Shown: positions 51,854 through 61,847, numbered from the stretch's first letter. The stretch: DNA of 64,000 nucleotides from Bryobacteraceae bacterium (GCA_019752335.1 JAIEMJ010000023.1:186001-250000), one strand, 5' to 3'. A program made the numbers and translations. The notes: generated by a model not told the origin, from the sequence alone.

Positions 51854-53419
51854 ATGCCATTCAATCTGACTCGCCGCTCGATGTTTCCGGCCGTTCTCAC
51901 CAGCATCGCCGCCACCGAGGCCAACGCGCAAATGCCGGCGGGCAATGCTCGCAGCCGGCGCGCCTTGCAAATTCGCCGGACGGCGGCGCAACTGCAGTCG
52001 AATCAGCCGGATCCCGGCGCAGCGGCGAACGGCGACGAGACGCGGTTCCCCCGCTACATGGCGATGTTCAGCAAAACGCTGCCGCACAACGACCTGGGCG
52101 AAGTGACGCCCGAGGCCTATGAGTCGATGGTGCGCGCGATCTCCACAGGCACGTTGTCGGCGTTGGCGGCCGTACCGGGCGGGCCGGGCAAGCTGGTGAA
52201 CCCGTTGGCCTCCTATTCCTATGTGCTGGAGGGGCTAGACGGCCACAAAGTACCGTGCGCGGCGCCGCCGGCGTTCGATTCGCCGGAACAGGCGGGTGAC
52301 ATGGCCGAGTTGTACTGGATGGCGCTCGCGCGCGACGTCCCGTTTCGTGAGTACGACGCGTCGCCGCTGATTGACGCCGCGGGCAAGGATCTGGCGACGA
52401 TGAGCCAGTGGCGCGCGCCAAAGGCGATCTTTCGCCAGGGCTTCGACGGCGAAGTGACAGGGCCTTACCTGTCGCAGTTTCTGTGGATGGACGTCCCCTT
52501 CGGCACCTACACGATCCCGCAGCGGTATCCGAGCCAGGAGCCCGGCAAGGACTACCTGGTGAGCTACAACGAATGGCTGAGCGTGCAGCGGGGTGCACCG
52601 CCGCCCGAAGCGGCGCGCTTCGACTCAACGCCGCGCTACCTGCGCAGCGGCCGCGACCTCGCCACGTACGTCTGGAAGGACTTCAGCTATCAGGCCTTCC
52701 TGAACGCGGCCTTGATTCTGCTCGGCCAGGGCGGGCGCGTCCTGGCGTCCACCAATCCCTATCCGACGCATCCCCGCTCAGCCGGCTTCAGCACCTTCGG
52801 CGGACCCATGGTGCTCGACCTGGTCGCGCGCGCCGCCAATGCGGCCCTGCAAGCGGCCTGGTGCCAGAAGTGGCTGGTGCATCGCAAACTGCGGCCAGAA
52901 GCCTTCGCGGCGCGGGTGCATCATCAGTTGGACGGCCGGGCGCAATACCCCGTACATGCATCGTTGTTGGCGTCCAAGGCGGTGGAGGAGACCAAGCGGA
53001 AGTACGGCAATGCGCTGCTGTCCCAGGCGTACCCCGAAGGATCGCCAGCGCATCCCAGCTTCGCGGCCGGCCACGCGGCCATCGCGGGCGCTTGCACCGC
53101 CGTGCTGAAGGCTTTCTTTGACGACGCAGCCGTGCTGACGAGTCCGGTACAGGCCTCGGCGGATGGGCTGGCATTGAATCCATACACGGCCGGAGCGCTA
53201 ACCGTGGGCGGCGAGTTGAACAAGCTGGCCGTGAACATTGGCTTCGGACGCCACTTCGCCGGCATCCACTACCGCGCGGATGCGCGCGAGAGTCTGCTGC
53301 TGGGCGAAGAGGTGGGGCTGGGCCTGTTGCGCGACTTTGCGCTGACGCTGCCGGAGGAGTTTCCGGGCTTCGAAATCCGGCGCTTTAGCGGAGCCCGGAC
53401 ATTCATTAGCGCGGCTTAG
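51854..53419 (+). CDS. vanadium-dependent haloperoxidase-family protein
   Basis: About 521 residues. The vanadate/phosphate site of the PAP2/haloperoxidase fold is present as KWLVHRKLRPE (about 339), GSPAHPSFAAGHAAIAGAC (about 400) and GRHFAGIHYRADA (about 465). A twin-arginine-like N-terminus (LTRRSMFPAVLTSIAATEANA) suggests export. I chose ATG 51854, with GGGAGGG upstream, over ATG 51788, which has no ribosome-binding site. The members oxidise halides with peroxide, or act as acid phosphatases; which applies here is not clear. It converges with the small protein gene with a 4-base overlap. Confidence 0.87.
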   Translation: MPFNLTRRSMFPAVLTSIAATEANAQMPAGNARSRRALQIRRTAAQLQSNQPDPGAAANGDETRFPRYMAMFSKTLPHNDLGEVTPEAYESMVRAISTGTLSALAAVPGGPGKLVNPLASYSYVLEGLDGHKVPCAAPPAFDSPEQAGDMAELYWMALARDVPFREYDASPLIDAAGKDLATMSQWRAPKAIFRQGFDGEVTGPYLSQFLWMDVPFGTYTIPQRYPSQEPGKDYLVSYNEWLSVQRGAPPPEAARFDSTPRYLRSGRDLATYVWKDFSYQAFLNAALILLGQGGRVLASTNPYPTHPRSAGFSTFGGPMVLDLVARAANAALQAAWCQKWLVHRKLRPEAFAARVHHQLDGRAQYPVHASLLASKAVEETKRKYGNALLSQAYPEGSPAHPSFAAGHAAIAGACTAVLKAFFDDAAVLTSPVQASADGLALNPYTAGALTVGGELNKLAVNIGFGRHFAGIHYRADARESLLLGEEVGLGLLRDFALTLPEEFPGFEIRRFSGARTFISAA

Positions 53420-53919
53420 AATTCGGGGTTCTTGAACGGCCAGGCCTTGGCCAGCCAGGCTTTCATATCGGCGAGTAACTTGGGCTGGAGGCCTTTGTCA
53501 AACTCGGCCTTCGTCACCCACATCACGACCTTGGCATCGAACTCGGGTTTGCGGCTGGGGCGCAGGTAGACGCAGCCCAACTCTTGCTTGCCGTCTAGCG
53601 AGAGAACCGCGTAGGTGAAGCTCTTGCGGGCCTGAAAGCGGGCCTGCTCGCCTTCCACGTCCTTGATGGCCTCCTCCATGGTGATGCCGGCGTGCGGCCA
53701 CTTGCCGCTGCCGAAGGTGGCGCGCAGATGGTCAATCGAGCTCATATAGGCGGCATAGTCGTGCTTGGCCAGCGCGGGGCCTAGCGGCACCAACTGGTAG
53801 CTGCCGGTCTTGTAGGAAGCGGGAACCACGAAGTCCGCGGGGACCAAGGGGGCTTGGCTCGCTTGTTGTCCCAAGGCAGCCAGAGCGGAGCAGAGGTAAA
53901 GGAAGCGCATAAGGTTCAC
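53416..53919 (-). CDS. exported protein with GNAT-like domain, function unknown
   Basis: 167 residues. A signal peptide (MRFLYLCSALAALGQQA) is followed by a region (VPLGPALAKHDYAAYMSSIDHLRATF...FTYAVLSLDGKQELGCVYLRPS) that resembles the start of GNAT acetyltransferases. The usual acetyl-CoA-binding Arg/Gln-x-x-Gly-x-Gly/Ala motif is not visible, so it may be inactive or use another ligand. Its ATG overlaps the cyclophilin stop (ATGA, 53916-53919), the last gene of the long minus-strand run. Confidence 0.6.
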   Translation of the reverse strand: MNLMRFLYLCSALAALGQQASQAPLVPADFVVPASYKTGSYQLVPLGPALAKHDYAAYMSSIDHLRATFGSGKWPHAGITMEEAIKDVEGEQARFQARKSFTYAVLSLDGKQELGCVYLRPSRKPEFDAKVVMWVTKAEFDKGLQPKLLADMKAWLAKAWPFKNPEF

Positions 53920-55283
53920 GGTGCGGGCGGATTGGCTACGGGCAGATACAGCGTCTCCTGACGCAGCGGGATGCCGTCCACTTCCACTTCCACCTTCACA
54001 TCGCCGCGGGTGAGCGTGGGCGGAATGACGACGTTGAACTGATAGAGTCCGATGGCGCCGGAGACGAGTCCGGCATAGGTCACCGTCGCCGGCTGATCGC
54101 CGATCCGGAAGGTCACTGGGGCGACCAGCCTCGGCGTGCCGGTGACGACTTGGCCGGCCACGGGTACGGTGGCTGGATCCACGCGGCCGAAGCCCACACC
54201 GTAGAACAGCAGCGTCTCGCCGGGAATCGCGTCAGAAGGGCGTACGCCAGGCACGGAACCGTTGTTAATCAACGCACCATCGGAAGGCCGCACCGGCACC
54301 ACGAATTGGGCGTTGCGGATTTTGAAAGCCGGAGGCGCGAAGAGGCCCGGCGCCAACCGCTGAATGTCCAGCATCATCGCCGGGCTGGAGACGCCCCGCG
54401 CCGTCACCACCACAGCCTGCGGACCCCCCGTGGGCACATTCGCCGGCACCTGCACGTTCAGTTGCCCCGGACTCACAAAGCGCACAAACGCCCGCTGTCC
54501 GCCGATGGTGACGCTCACCTCGTCGAGCGCAAACGGGGCTTGACCATCCGTGAAGTCGCCGCCCGCCCACTCGCGCGTGGTGGTGGCCAGGTTCGTCCCA
54601 TAAATTTCGATCCAGGAACCAGGCGACGCTACCGAGAAGCCGCCAAAGGAACTCACCGTTACCGCGCCGCCCTCATTGATGGTGGGCACGATCGACGACG
54701 CTTCCAGCACGGCCACCGAGTTCACCACGATGTAGTTCGATACCGTTGGCGTCCCGGAACGGTAATTCTGCAAGGGCAGCGTATCGAAGGGTGCGCCAAA
54801 GTTGTAAATCGGTACGGCCGCAATGCGATCCATCACCCCCAAGCCCGCCGTATTCACAATCCGTCCGAAGACCGTGTAGCCGCCGTTATTCGTGGGGCCT
54901 AGGGTCCGGGTGTTGTCGACCGTATTGAAGAACCACTGATTCGTCGCGCTGTTGATGCTATCGCCGCGGGCCATGGCGAGCGTGCCGCGCGTATTGGCCT
55001 CACGGTATTCGAGCCGTACGCTCGAGCCCGAGTTGATTGCGCCGCGAGACGTATTGAAGCCGCCACCCTGCACCACGAAGTTATTTACTGACCGGTGAAA
55101 AATCGTGTTGTTGTAATCCCCGCGCCGCACGTAGCCGAGGAAATTCGCGACCGACAAGGGGGCTGCCGCAGGCAGCATTTGCACGTCAATATCGCCGAGA
55201 TTCGTGCGGAAGCGGACGATGGTATCTTGCGCGGGAGCGGCTAGGCACAAGAGGCCTAGACTAACGATCAGACGGGTGAGCAT
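53916..55283 (-). CDS. exported cyclophilin-type peptidyl-prolyl isomerase fused to TIGR03437-like domain
   Basis: 455 residues from ATG 55283 with GGGGGAA upstream; a GTG at 55295 would add four residues. Signal peptide (MLTRLIVSLGLLCLAAPAQ), cyclophilin domain (about 20-195) with FHRSVNNFVVQGGG and NQWFFNTVDN, then a C-terminal region (about 215-450) with WIEIYGTNLA, RFVSPGQLNVQVPANV and GVGFGRVDPA. This last pattern is that of the repeat-rich extracellular domain common in Solibacter-type genomes. It would assist folding of exported proteins. Confidence 0.88.
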   Translation of the reverse strand: MLTRLIVSLGLLCLAAPAQDTIVRFRTNLGDIDVQMLPAAAPLSVANFLGYVRRGDYNNTIFHRSVNNFVVQGGGFNTSRGAINSGSSVRLEYREANTRGTLAMARGDSINSATNQWFFNTVDNTRTLGPTNNGGYTVFGRIVNTAGLGVMDRIAAVPIYNFGAPFDTLPLQNYRSGTPTVSNYIVVNSVAVLEASSIVPTINEGGAVTVSSFGGFSVASPGSWIEIYGTNLATTTREWAGGDFTDGQAPFALDEVSVTIGGQRAFVRFVSPGQLNVQVPANVPTGGPQAVVVTARGVSSPAMMLDIQRLAPGLFAPPAFKIRNAQFVVPVRPSDGALINNGSVPGVRPSDAIPGETLLFYGVGFGRVDPATVPVAGQVVTGTPRLVAPVTFRIGDQPATVTYAGLVSGAIGLYQFNVVIPPTLTRGDVKVEVEVDGIPLRQETLYLPVANPPAP

Positions 55284-55312
55284 AGCTTCCCCCACTTTAG
55301 CGCAGCCCTGGA

Positions 55313-56116
55313 TTACTTGGGGCGTATCGAGCGTGCGAATTCACGCGCTTTTACAAATCTTGTGTCGAGCCCACCATGCTCCAGTTCCCCGCGGACTTCG
55401 TCCAGCACCGTCGCAAACTGGCCCAACGCCGCCGCGATGGCCGGCCGGTTGGTCGCCAGAATGTCCCGCCAAAGGTCATGGGAACTCAGCGCCAGCCGCG
55501 TCATGCTTTCGAGGCCCGGCCCCGCCGTACCGGTGCCCACCTGACCGGTCAACTGGCTCGCCAGCGCCGTCGACAACAACTGCGGCAGGTGCGAACTCAG
55601 CGCCACCTGCGCGTCGTGCTCCTCGGGCGTGAGCCGCACGATGCGCGCGCCGATCTTTTCGAGCCAACCGGTGAACTCCGCGCCAGGGTCACCCGTGAGA
55701 ATCCAGGGCCTCCCCCGAAAAAGACCCTCCTCAGCAGACTCGACGCCTTGCTGCTCCTTGCCCGCCATCGGATGCCCGCCGACGAACCGCGGCAGGCCTG
55801 CCGCCCGCTCCACGATCAGCCGCTTTGTGCTTCCCGCATCCGTGACCAGCGCGCCCGGCTTCAGCAGCGGACCCAATTGGCCAATCGTCTCCAGAATCAC
55901 CGAAATCGGCTGCGCCAGAAAGACGACGTCCGCCTGAGGAATCATCTCCGCGAGCGTGCCGCCTGCGTCGATTGCGCCCCGCGCGATTGCTTTCTCCAGG
56001 GTCGCTGGACGGCTGACGCCCAACAAACGCCCGGTGAACCCGGCAGCCCGCATGGCTAAGCCAAACGAGCCGCCGATCAGCCCGACTCCCGCAATGGCAA
56101 TGACGGGCGTCGACAC
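55313..56116 (-). CDS. tyrA: prephenate/arogenate dehydrogenase
   Basis: 267 residues. GVGLIGGSFGLAMR is the NAD-binding motif, FVGGHPMAGKEQQGVESA the prephenate site and HLPQLLSTALA the second half of the active site. It makes 4-hydroxyphenylpyruvate for tyrosine. The start is GTG 56116, two bases after the DAHP synthase stop, consistent with translational coupling. No C-terminal ACT domain is present, so tyrosine feedback may occur at the DAHP synthase instead (inference). Confidence 0.93.
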   Translation of the reverse strand: MSTPVIAIAGVGLIGGSFGLAMRAAGFTGRLLGVSRPATLEKAIARGAIDAGGTLAEMIPQADVVFLAQPISVILETIGQLGPLLKPGALVTDAGSTKRLIVERAAGLPRFVGGHPMAGKEQQGVESAEEGLFRGRPWILTGDPGAEFTGWLEKIGARIVRLTPEEHDAQVALSSHLPQLLSTALASQLTGQVGTGTAGPGLESMTRLALSSHDLWRDILATNRPAIAAALGQFATVLDEVRGELEHGGLDTRFVKAREFARSIRPK

Positions 56117-56118
56117 GC

Positions 56119-57132
56119 CTACAGCGAGCGCCCCACCGCCGACGCCACCAGCTTCATCTTCGCCATCATGTCCTGGAACTGCTCCGGCTTCAGCGTCTGT
56201 GCGCCGTCGCTCGCCGCGCGATCCGGATCATGGTGTACCTCGACGAGCACGCCGTCCGCGCCTGCCGCGACCGACGCCAAGGCCATCGGCAGCACCAGGC
56301 TGCGCTTGCCCACGCCGTGCGAGGGGTCAGCCACCACCGGCAGGTGCGAGAGGCTCTTCAGTACGGGGATCGCCGAGATGTCCATCGTGTTGCGCGTGAA
56401 CGTCTCAAAGGTCCGGATGCCGCGCTCGCACAGAATCACTTCCTGATTGCCGCCCGCCATCACGTACTCCGCCGAGAGCAGCACTTCCTCAATCGTCGCG
56501 GCGATGCCGCGCTTCAACAGCACCGGCTTCGCAATCCGCCCCAGGTCCTTCAGCAGGTTGAAGTTCTGCATGTTGCGCGCGCCGATCTGCAAAATGTCGA
56601 CATACTGCACCATCAGCGGAATCTGTGACGAGTCCATCACTTCGCTGATCACCATCAGGCCGTACTTGTCGGCCGCGGCTCGCATGATCTGCAAGCCCTC
56701 TTCGCCCATGCCCTGGAAGCTGTAGGGCGAGCTACGCGGCTTGAAGGCGCCACCGCGCAGGACCTTGCCGCCCGCGTCGGCGACGATGCCCGCGGCGCGC
56801 TCAATCTGGTCCTTATTCTCGACGCTACACGGGCCACCCATCGCGATCACTTCGGTGCCGCCGATGGCCACCTTGCCCACCGTGATCACCGTGCCCTCGG
56901 GCCGGAACGCCCGCGCCGCCAGCTTGTAGGGCGACACAATCAGGTGGCACTCCTTCACGCCGCCCATGGCCTCGAAGTCCGCCGGATCCAGGTTATCGGC
57001 GGGCCCCACGCCCGCCAATACCGTATGAATCACGCCATCCACCCGGTTCACCTTGAACTTCAGGTGCTCCAGCTTCTTTACGACATCGTCTACCTGGGCG
57101 CCGGTCGCCCCTTGGTTCATCACCACTAACAT
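56119..57132 (-). CDS. aroF: DAHP synthase, type I-beta with N-terminal regulatory domain
   Basis: 337 residues. A ferredoxin-like N-terminal domain (about 1-70) is followed by the KDO8P/DAHP synthase barrel with GGPCSVEN, LRGGAFKPRSSPYSFQG, LKRGIAATIEE, LCERGIRTFE and DPSHGVGKR. It catalyses the first step of the shikimate pathway. Adjacent to chorismate mutase with no gap, a common arrangement in which the mutase contributes to control. Confidence 0.96.
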   Translation of the reverse strand: MLVVMNQGATGAQVDDVVKKLEHLKFKVNRVDGVIHTVLAGVGPADNLDPADFEAMGGVKECHLIVSPYKLAARAFRPEGTVITVGKVAIGGTEVIAMGGPCSVENKDQIERAAGIVADAGGKVLRGGAFKPRSSPYSFQGMGEEGLQIMRAAADKYGLMVISEVMDSSQIPLMVQYVDILQIGARNMQNFNLLKDLGRIAKPVLLKRGIAATIEEVLLSAEYVMAGGNQEVILCERGIRTFETFTRNTMDISAIPVLKSLSHLPVVADPSHGVGKRSLVLPMALASVAAGADGVLVEVHHDPDRAASDGAQTLKPEQFQDMMAKMKLVASAVGRSL

Positions 57133-57444
57133 TTAGCTCTCATTTCCTTTCGCCACCTGCGCGGCCCGCACTTCTTGAATGCGGCGCATCTCCAGCATAA
57201 TGGCGCGATAAATCTCGGCCACCGAAAAATCCGTCAACGGACCCTGATTGCGGGCCGCCATGTTCTCCACCACCGCCGACTCCCGCGATAGTTCTACTAC
57301 CGGCAAGCCAGCGGCTCGCTTAATGTCGCCGATCTGCTCCGCGATCTTTGCGCGCCGGTTCAGCAACGACAGTATCAGACCGTCCACTTCGTCAATCTGT
57401 GCCCGGAACTTGCCCAGCTCTTCACGGGCCAACGCTTCCGTCAT
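57133..57444 (-). CDS. chorismate mutase, AroQ type
   Basis: 103 residues: an all-helical AroQ protein with RAQIDEVDGLILSLLNRRAKIAEQIG in the first helix and the usual RE...VVENM and IYRAIMLEMRRIQ. It converts chorismate to prephenate. Overlap of 4 bases with trpA (ATGA). Free-standing, not fused to prephenate dehydratase, which is absent from the window. Confidence 0.93.
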   Translation of the reverse strand: MTEALAREELGKFRAQIDEVDGLILSLLNRRAKIAEQIGDIKRAAGLPVVELSRESAVVENMAARNQGPLTDFSVAEIYRAIMLEMRRIQEVRAAQVAKGNES

Positions 57445-58229
57445 TTCATCCCTTCCTTCAGGCCTCGCGTGAACGCCTCCAAGCGCTCCTCCAGCCCGTC
57501 GCCGCCCTGCTCCACCACGCGGACCAGCGCGCTGCCCACCACCACGGCATCGGCCAGTTTCGCCGCTTCCCCCGCCTGTTGCGGGGTGGAAATGCCAAAG
57601 CCCAGCGCGAGCGGCAAACCGGTGAGTTCGCGCATGCGTTGCACCAACGGCGCAGCGGAGCCGGAGAGCGTATCCCGCTCGCCCGTCACCCCGGCACGCG
57701 ACACCAAGTATACGAAGCCCGTGCTGTACTTCGCCACTAGCTCCAGCCGCCGGTCGCTCGAAGTGGGCGCGGCGAGGAAGACCGTGTCCAGATCGTGGGC
57801 ACGCAAAGCCTCCAAGTGGCGGTCCGCTTCCTCCACGCTGAGATCGGTCAGTAGCACGCCGTCAATACCGGACGCCTTGGCGTCCTTGGCGAGCGCGGGC
57901 AGCCCGTACTTCAGCACGGGGTTCAGATACGTGAACAGCACGAGCGGCACGTCCGAGTGCGTCCGAATCTCGGAGGCGATGCGCAACACGCCCCGCATCG
58001 TGGTCCCGGCCGCCAACGCACGTTCGGCGCCGCGCTGAATCGTGGGCCCGTCGGCGATGGGATCGGAAAACGGCACGCCGAGCTCGATGATGTCCGCCCC
58101 CCCACGCTCGAGCGCCAGCACCAGTTCCACGGTGCGATCCGGATGCGGATCGCCGGCCGTCACGTAAGCCACCAGCGCCTTGCGCTTCTGGGCGCGCAGG
58201 TCGTTAAGCCGGGCGGTAATTGAGGTCAT
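57441..58229 (-). CDS. trpA: tryptophan synthase alpha chain
   Basis: 262 residues with the barrel motifs [17 protein letters not shown] (catalytic Glu; Asp follows), [13 protein letters not shown] and [13 protein letters not shown]. Splits indole-3-glycerol phosphate to indole, which passes to TrpB. Its start overlaps the end of trpB by 26 bases. Confidence 0.97.
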   Translation of the reverse strand: MTSITARLNDLRAQKRKALVAYVTAGDPHPDRTVELVLALERGGADIIELGVPFSDPIADGPTIQRGAERALAAGTTMRGVLRIASEIRTHSDVPLVLFTYLNPVLKYGLPALAKDAKASGIDGVLLTDLSVEEADRHLEALRAHDLDTVFLAAPTSSDRRLELVAKYSTGFVYLVSRAGVTGERDTLSGSAAPLVQRMRELTGLPLALGFGISTPQQAGEAAKLADAVVVGSALVRVVEQGGDGLEERLEAFTRGLKEGMK

Positions 58230-59439
58230 TCGTCACCATGTCTTGTTCGAGCTCCGGCAGATGTTCGCGGTAAATGTCGATGTCTTTGTCGCCGCGCCCC
58301 GACAAGTTAATCAGAAAGATCTGCCCCGGCGCCGACGCCGCGCGATCAATCGCCTCGGCCACCGCGTGCGCGCTTTCGAGGGCCGGAATCAGCCCTTCGG
58401 TGCGCGAAATCTCCACGGCCGCCGTCAGCGCCCGGGCGTCCGTGCAACTGACATACTCGGCGCGACCCTCATCGTGCAGGAAGGCATGCTCCGGGCCGAT
58501 CATCGCGTAGTCGAGGCCCGCCGATACGGAATGCGTCAGCGACACCTGCCCGTCGTCGTTCTGCAACAACATGCTGAAGCAGCCGTGCAACACGCCCGGC
58601 GACCCGCCGGTCTGATAGCGCGCCGCGTGCTGACCCTGTCCATTGCCGGAGCCCCCGGCTTCCACGCCCACCAGCTTCACCTGCCGGTCATTCAAAAACG
58701 GGTGGAAGATGCCAATCGCATTCGAACCGCCGCCCACACAGGCAAAGACGCTATCGGGCAGGCGGCCCGTCGCAGCCAGCATCTGCGCCCGAGCCTCCAC
58801 GCCGATCACCCGGTGGAAGTCGCGGACCATCATCGGATAGGGATGCGCCCCCAGGGCTGAGCCCAGCACGTAGAACGTGTCCTCGATATTCGTCACCCAA
58901 TCGCGCATCGCCTCGCTAATTGCGTCTTTCAGGGTGCGGCTGCCGTTCGTGACGCCCACCACCTTCGCTCCCAGCATCCGCATGCGGAAGACGTTCAGCC
59001 GCTGCCGGCGCATGTCCTCCTCGCCCATGTAGACGACGCAATCGAGCCCCAACAACGCGCACGCCGTCGCCGTGGCGACGCCATGCTGTCCGGCCCCGGT
59101 TTCGGCGATCACGCGCTGCTTGCCCATCCGCCGCGCCAGCAAAGCCTGGCCCAAAGCATTGTTGATCTTGTGCGCGCCGGTATGCAGCAGATCCTCGCGC
59201 TTGAAGTAAATCTCCGCCCCGCCCAGCTTGGCCGACAAACGGCGCGCGTGATAGAGCGGCGTGGGACGGCCGGCGTAGTCCTTCAACAAGCGGTCGAGTT
59301 CTGCTTGGAATGCCGGGTCCTGCCGCGCGGCGCGGTAGGCCTGCTCGAGTTCGTCGAGCGGCGACATCAGGATCTCGGGGACAAAGCGCCCGCCGTAAGG
59401 TCCGAAATGGCCGGAGGCGTCTGGCTGCTGTTCTAACAT
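58204..59439 (-). CDS. trpB: tryptophan synthase beta chain
   Basis: 411 residues, TrpB1 type. PLP lysine in [16 protein letters not shown], phosphate loop [14 protein letters not shown], and [13 protein letters not shown] are all present. Condenses indole with serine to tryptophan. Its ATG overlaps the trpF stop by 7 bases. Confidence 0.98.
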   Translation of the reverse strand: MLEQQPDASGHFGPYGGRFVPEILMSPLDELEQAYRAARQDPAFQAELDRLLKDYAGRPTPLYHARRLSAKLGGAEIYFKREDLLHTGAHKINNALGQALLARRMGKQRVIAETGAGQHGVATATACALLGLDCVVYMGEEDMRRQRLNVFRMRMLGAKVVGVTNGSRTLKDAISEAMRDWVTNIEDTFYVLGSALGAHPYPMMVRDFHRVIGVEARAQMLAATGRLPDSVFACVGGGSNAIGIFHPFLNDRQVKLVGVEAGGSGNGQGQHAARYQTGGSPGVLHGCFSMLLQNDDGQVSLTHSVSAGLDYAMIGPEHAFLHDEGRAEYVSCTDARALTAAVEISRTEGLIPALESAHAVAEAIDRAASAPGQIFLINLSGRGDKDIDIYREHLPELEQDMVTNDLNYRPA

Positions 59440-60041
59440 GCGCGAAATTCCTTCTGGGCCGCACGAATGAACGCGGCCATCTTGTCGTGATCTTTCAATC
59501 CTGGGCGGGTCTCCAGCCGGCTACACGCATCGACGCCCCAGGGGCGCGCGATCCGAATCGCCTCGGCGACGTTGTCCTCGTCCAAGCCCCCGGCCAGAAT
59601 GATCCTCCCGGGCAAGCCCGCCGCGCGGCTCCAGTCGTAAGTTTTTCCGGTGCCCCCAGGCAGGCCCGGCAACGGCGGCGCGTCCACCAGTACGGCCTCG
59701 GCCTGGTTTTCCTGAATCGTAGCTGCGTCGTCAATCGCCAGCGCCGGCCACGTCCGTACGTCAGGCGGCCCGATCCCCAAGTGGACTTGCACTACATCGA
59801 GCCGCAAGAGCTCCGCCATGTCACGCACCACGCCGGGGTCGGCGTCTACAAACACGCCGACCTTCGTGAAATTGCCGTTAAAGTCCGCAATCCAATCTCG
59901 CTCGCCAACGTCCAGATAACGCGGACTCTTCCCATAAAAATTGAAGCCGAGCGCGTTCGCCCCCGCGTCCACCGCCGCCTGCGCGTCGCGCAGATTCGTG
60001 ATGCCGCACACCTTCACCAGTGCTTCCGGAAGCGCCTTCAT
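59433..60041 (-). CDS. trpF: phosphoribosylanthranilate isomerase
   Basis: 202 residues. [11 protein letters not shown] holds the catalytic Cys, [12 protein letters not shown] and [15 protein letters not shown] the catalytic Asp and phosphate site. The usual VQLHG strand reads VQVHLG. Overlaps trpC by 4 bases (ATGA). Confidence 0.95.
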   Translation of the reverse strand: MKALPEALVKVCGITNLRDAQAAVDAGANALGFNFYGKSPRYLDVGERDWIADFNGNFTKVGVFVDADPGVVRDMAELLRLDVVQVHLGIGPPDVRTWPALAIDDAATIQENQAEAVLVDAPPLPGLPGGTGKTYDWSRAAGLPGRIILAGGLDEDNVAEAIRIARPWGVDACSRLETRPGLKDHDKMAAFIRAAQKEFRAC

Positions 60042-60838
60042 CCGCGCAACACCCGCAGCGCCGCGGCCGGATCCGCTGACTTCATCAACGCCTCGCCCAC
60101 CAGGAACGCATGGTAGCCGGCGCCGCTCAATTGCCGCACATCATCATGTGTAAAGATGCCGCTCTCGGCCACCCGCGTTACTTCCTTCGGAATCGACGCC
60201 GCCAGGTCGAGCGACAACGACAGTCGCACCTCAAACGTATGCAGGTCCCGGTTGTTGACGCCAATAATCCGCGCCCCGGAATCCACCGTCGCGGCCAGTT
60301 CATCGGCCGTGTGGACCTCCACCAAGGCGGCCAGCCCGAGGCTCTCGGCCAACTCGCGTAGATCCCGCATCTGGGCGGCATCGAGAATCGCGGCAATCAG
60401 CAGAATCGCGTCGGCGCCATGCGCGGCTGCCTCCACAATCTGCAGCGGGTCGATCGTGAAGTCCTTCCGCAGCACCGGTAGGACGCAGGAATCCCGCGCG
60501 CTCTCCAAATCGGCCAAGCCCCCCTGGAAGAACTCCTCATCGGTGAGCACGCTCAACGCCGCCGCGCCGCCCGCCTCGTACTGGCGAGCGGTGCGCGCGG
60601 GGTTGAAGTCGTGCGACAGCAGCCCGCGTGAAGGCGACGCCTTCTTCACCTCGGCAATCACCGCCGGTGGAGACGCCCGCAGCGCGCTCGCGAAGTCCCG
60701 CTGCTTTCCCACGCGGTCCGCGGCCAAACGCTCCAGCGCCGCCCCACGCTGCCGCAATCCCGGCAGAGCGGTCCGTTTCACAGACACGATCCGGGCCAGG
60801 ATGTCGGGCACAGGGGCAAGGGGTAAAGTGGCGGTCAC
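60038..60838 (-). CDS. trpC: indole-3-glycerol-phosphate synthase
   Basis: 266 residues. VIAEVKKASPSRGLL, LRKDFTIDPLQI and IGVNNRDLHTFEV are the family motifs. The start is GTG with AGAGG upstream. Lies 21 bases after the dienelactone hydrolase gene. trpE, trpG and trpD are not in the window. Confidence 0.96.
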   Translation of the reverse strand: MTATLPLAPVPDILARIVSVKRTALPGLRQRGAALERLAADRVGKQRDFASALRASPPAVIAEVKKASPSRGLLSHDFNPARTARQYEAGGAAALSVLTDEEFFQGGLADLESARDSCVLPVLRKDFTIDPLQIVEAAAHGADAILLIAAILDAAQMRDLRELAESLGLAALVEVHTADELAATVDSGARIIGVNNRDLHTFEVRLSLSLDLAASIPKEVTRVAESGIFTHDDVRQLSGAGYHAFLVGEALMKSADPAAALRVLRG

Positions 60839-60859
60839 GAACCTCTTATTTTAACAGCC

Positions 60860-61723
60860 TTAGGTCAGCGCTTTTCCGTAAAGCGCCAACAGGCGCGCCC
60901 ACGCCTTCTCGGCCAACGGTTCGTTGTAGACCTTCGAGTCCGGCGGACACCACCCGTGTGCGGCCTCGGCGTAGACTTCGATCTCGGCCGGCAGTTTCGC
61001 CGCGGCGAAAGTCTCCTGCAGAGTGGTCTTGTCTTTCGGCGCCCGCGCGTCGTCATTGGCGGCGATTGCCACCAGGAAACTGGCTTTGCTCTTTGAGGCC
61101 TGCAGATGCGGACTGTTGGGCTTGTCGGTGGCGAGTCCGCCGCCGTGGAACGACGCGACGGCGCCGACACGCTCGGGCACCGCCGCTGCCGTGCGAAAGG
61201 CCATCGGTCCACCCATGCAATACCCTTGGGTGCCGACTTTCTTCTTCTTGTTCACGGGCTTCTGCTGGTCGAGCCAGCCCAGAAACGCCTTCGCGTCGGC
61301 CATGTGCGTCGTCTCGCTCAGGGTCTGCGCCAAAGGCACCACCTGCTGAATGGGCGTCGCCGCCCCGGCCTCGGCCGTCGGCGCTTTCTTGGTGCGGTAA
61401 AACGGGTTCACCACCAGCACCGAGTAGCCGGATTCCGCCAAGCGCTTCCCCATCTGCCGGAACGCGGGCCGCAGTCCGAAGATATCCGGCCAAACCAGCA
61501 CCGCCGGCGCGGACCCCTTCGCCGGATGGACAAAGTAAGCATCGCAAGTGCCATCGGGCGTGGTGATCGTAACCTCTTGCTCCACCACGGCGACCGCATT
61601 GGCCACCTGCGGCAGCATCGTCGACACCCCGGCGCCCAACATCACGCCGAATTGTTTCCGCGTGACAAAACCCCGCGCACTAAAGTCCTGCTCGTCGTCG
61701 TCAAAATGCTTCTGATCACACAT
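60860..61723 (-). CDS. dienelactone hydrolase family protein
   Basis: 287 residues. An alpha/beta-hydrolase with nucleophile Cys169 in GTQGYCMGGPMA, Asp in AANDDARAP and His in EAAHGWCPPDS, the Cys-His-Asp set of dienelactone hydrolases. An N-terminal hydrophobic segment (FGVMLGAGVSTMLPQVANAVA) with TRK before it may be a Tat-like export signal. It is upstream of trpC on the same strand, only 21 bases away, so it may share the promoter; a TACAAT hexamer on the minus strand (61755-61760) is a possible -10. AGAAGGAG precedes the ATG. Confidence 0.88.
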   Translation of the reverse strand: MCDQKHFDDDEQDFSARGFVTRKQFGVMLGAGVSTMLPQVANAVAVVEQEVTITTPDGTCDAYFVHPAKGSAPAVLVWPDIFGLRPAFRQMGKRLAESGYSVLVVNPFYRTKKAPTAEAGAATPIQQVVPLAQTLSETTHMADAKAFLGWLDQQKPVNKKKKVGTQGYCMGGPMAFRTAAAVPERVGAVASFHGGGLATDKPNSPHLQASKSKASFLVAIAANDDARAPKDKTTLQETFAAAKLPAEIEVYAEAAHGWCPPDSKVYNEPLAEKAWARLLALYGKALT

Positions 61724-61847
61724 ACCGTGCTCCTTCTGTAGCGATACTGCCGTTCACATTGTACCCGGACGAGCGAGCGTCGATTGACCTCAGGTGTCAC
61801 GACGTACCTTCGCCGGCATTTGGCCATGCACGTGCATAATGTGTTGC

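Noticed and set aside
61826-61837. 12-base perfect palindrome ATGCACGTGCAT before the ferric-reductase-like gene
   Set aside because: About 16 palindromes of this size are expected by chance in 64 kb, so alone it is not evidence of an operator.
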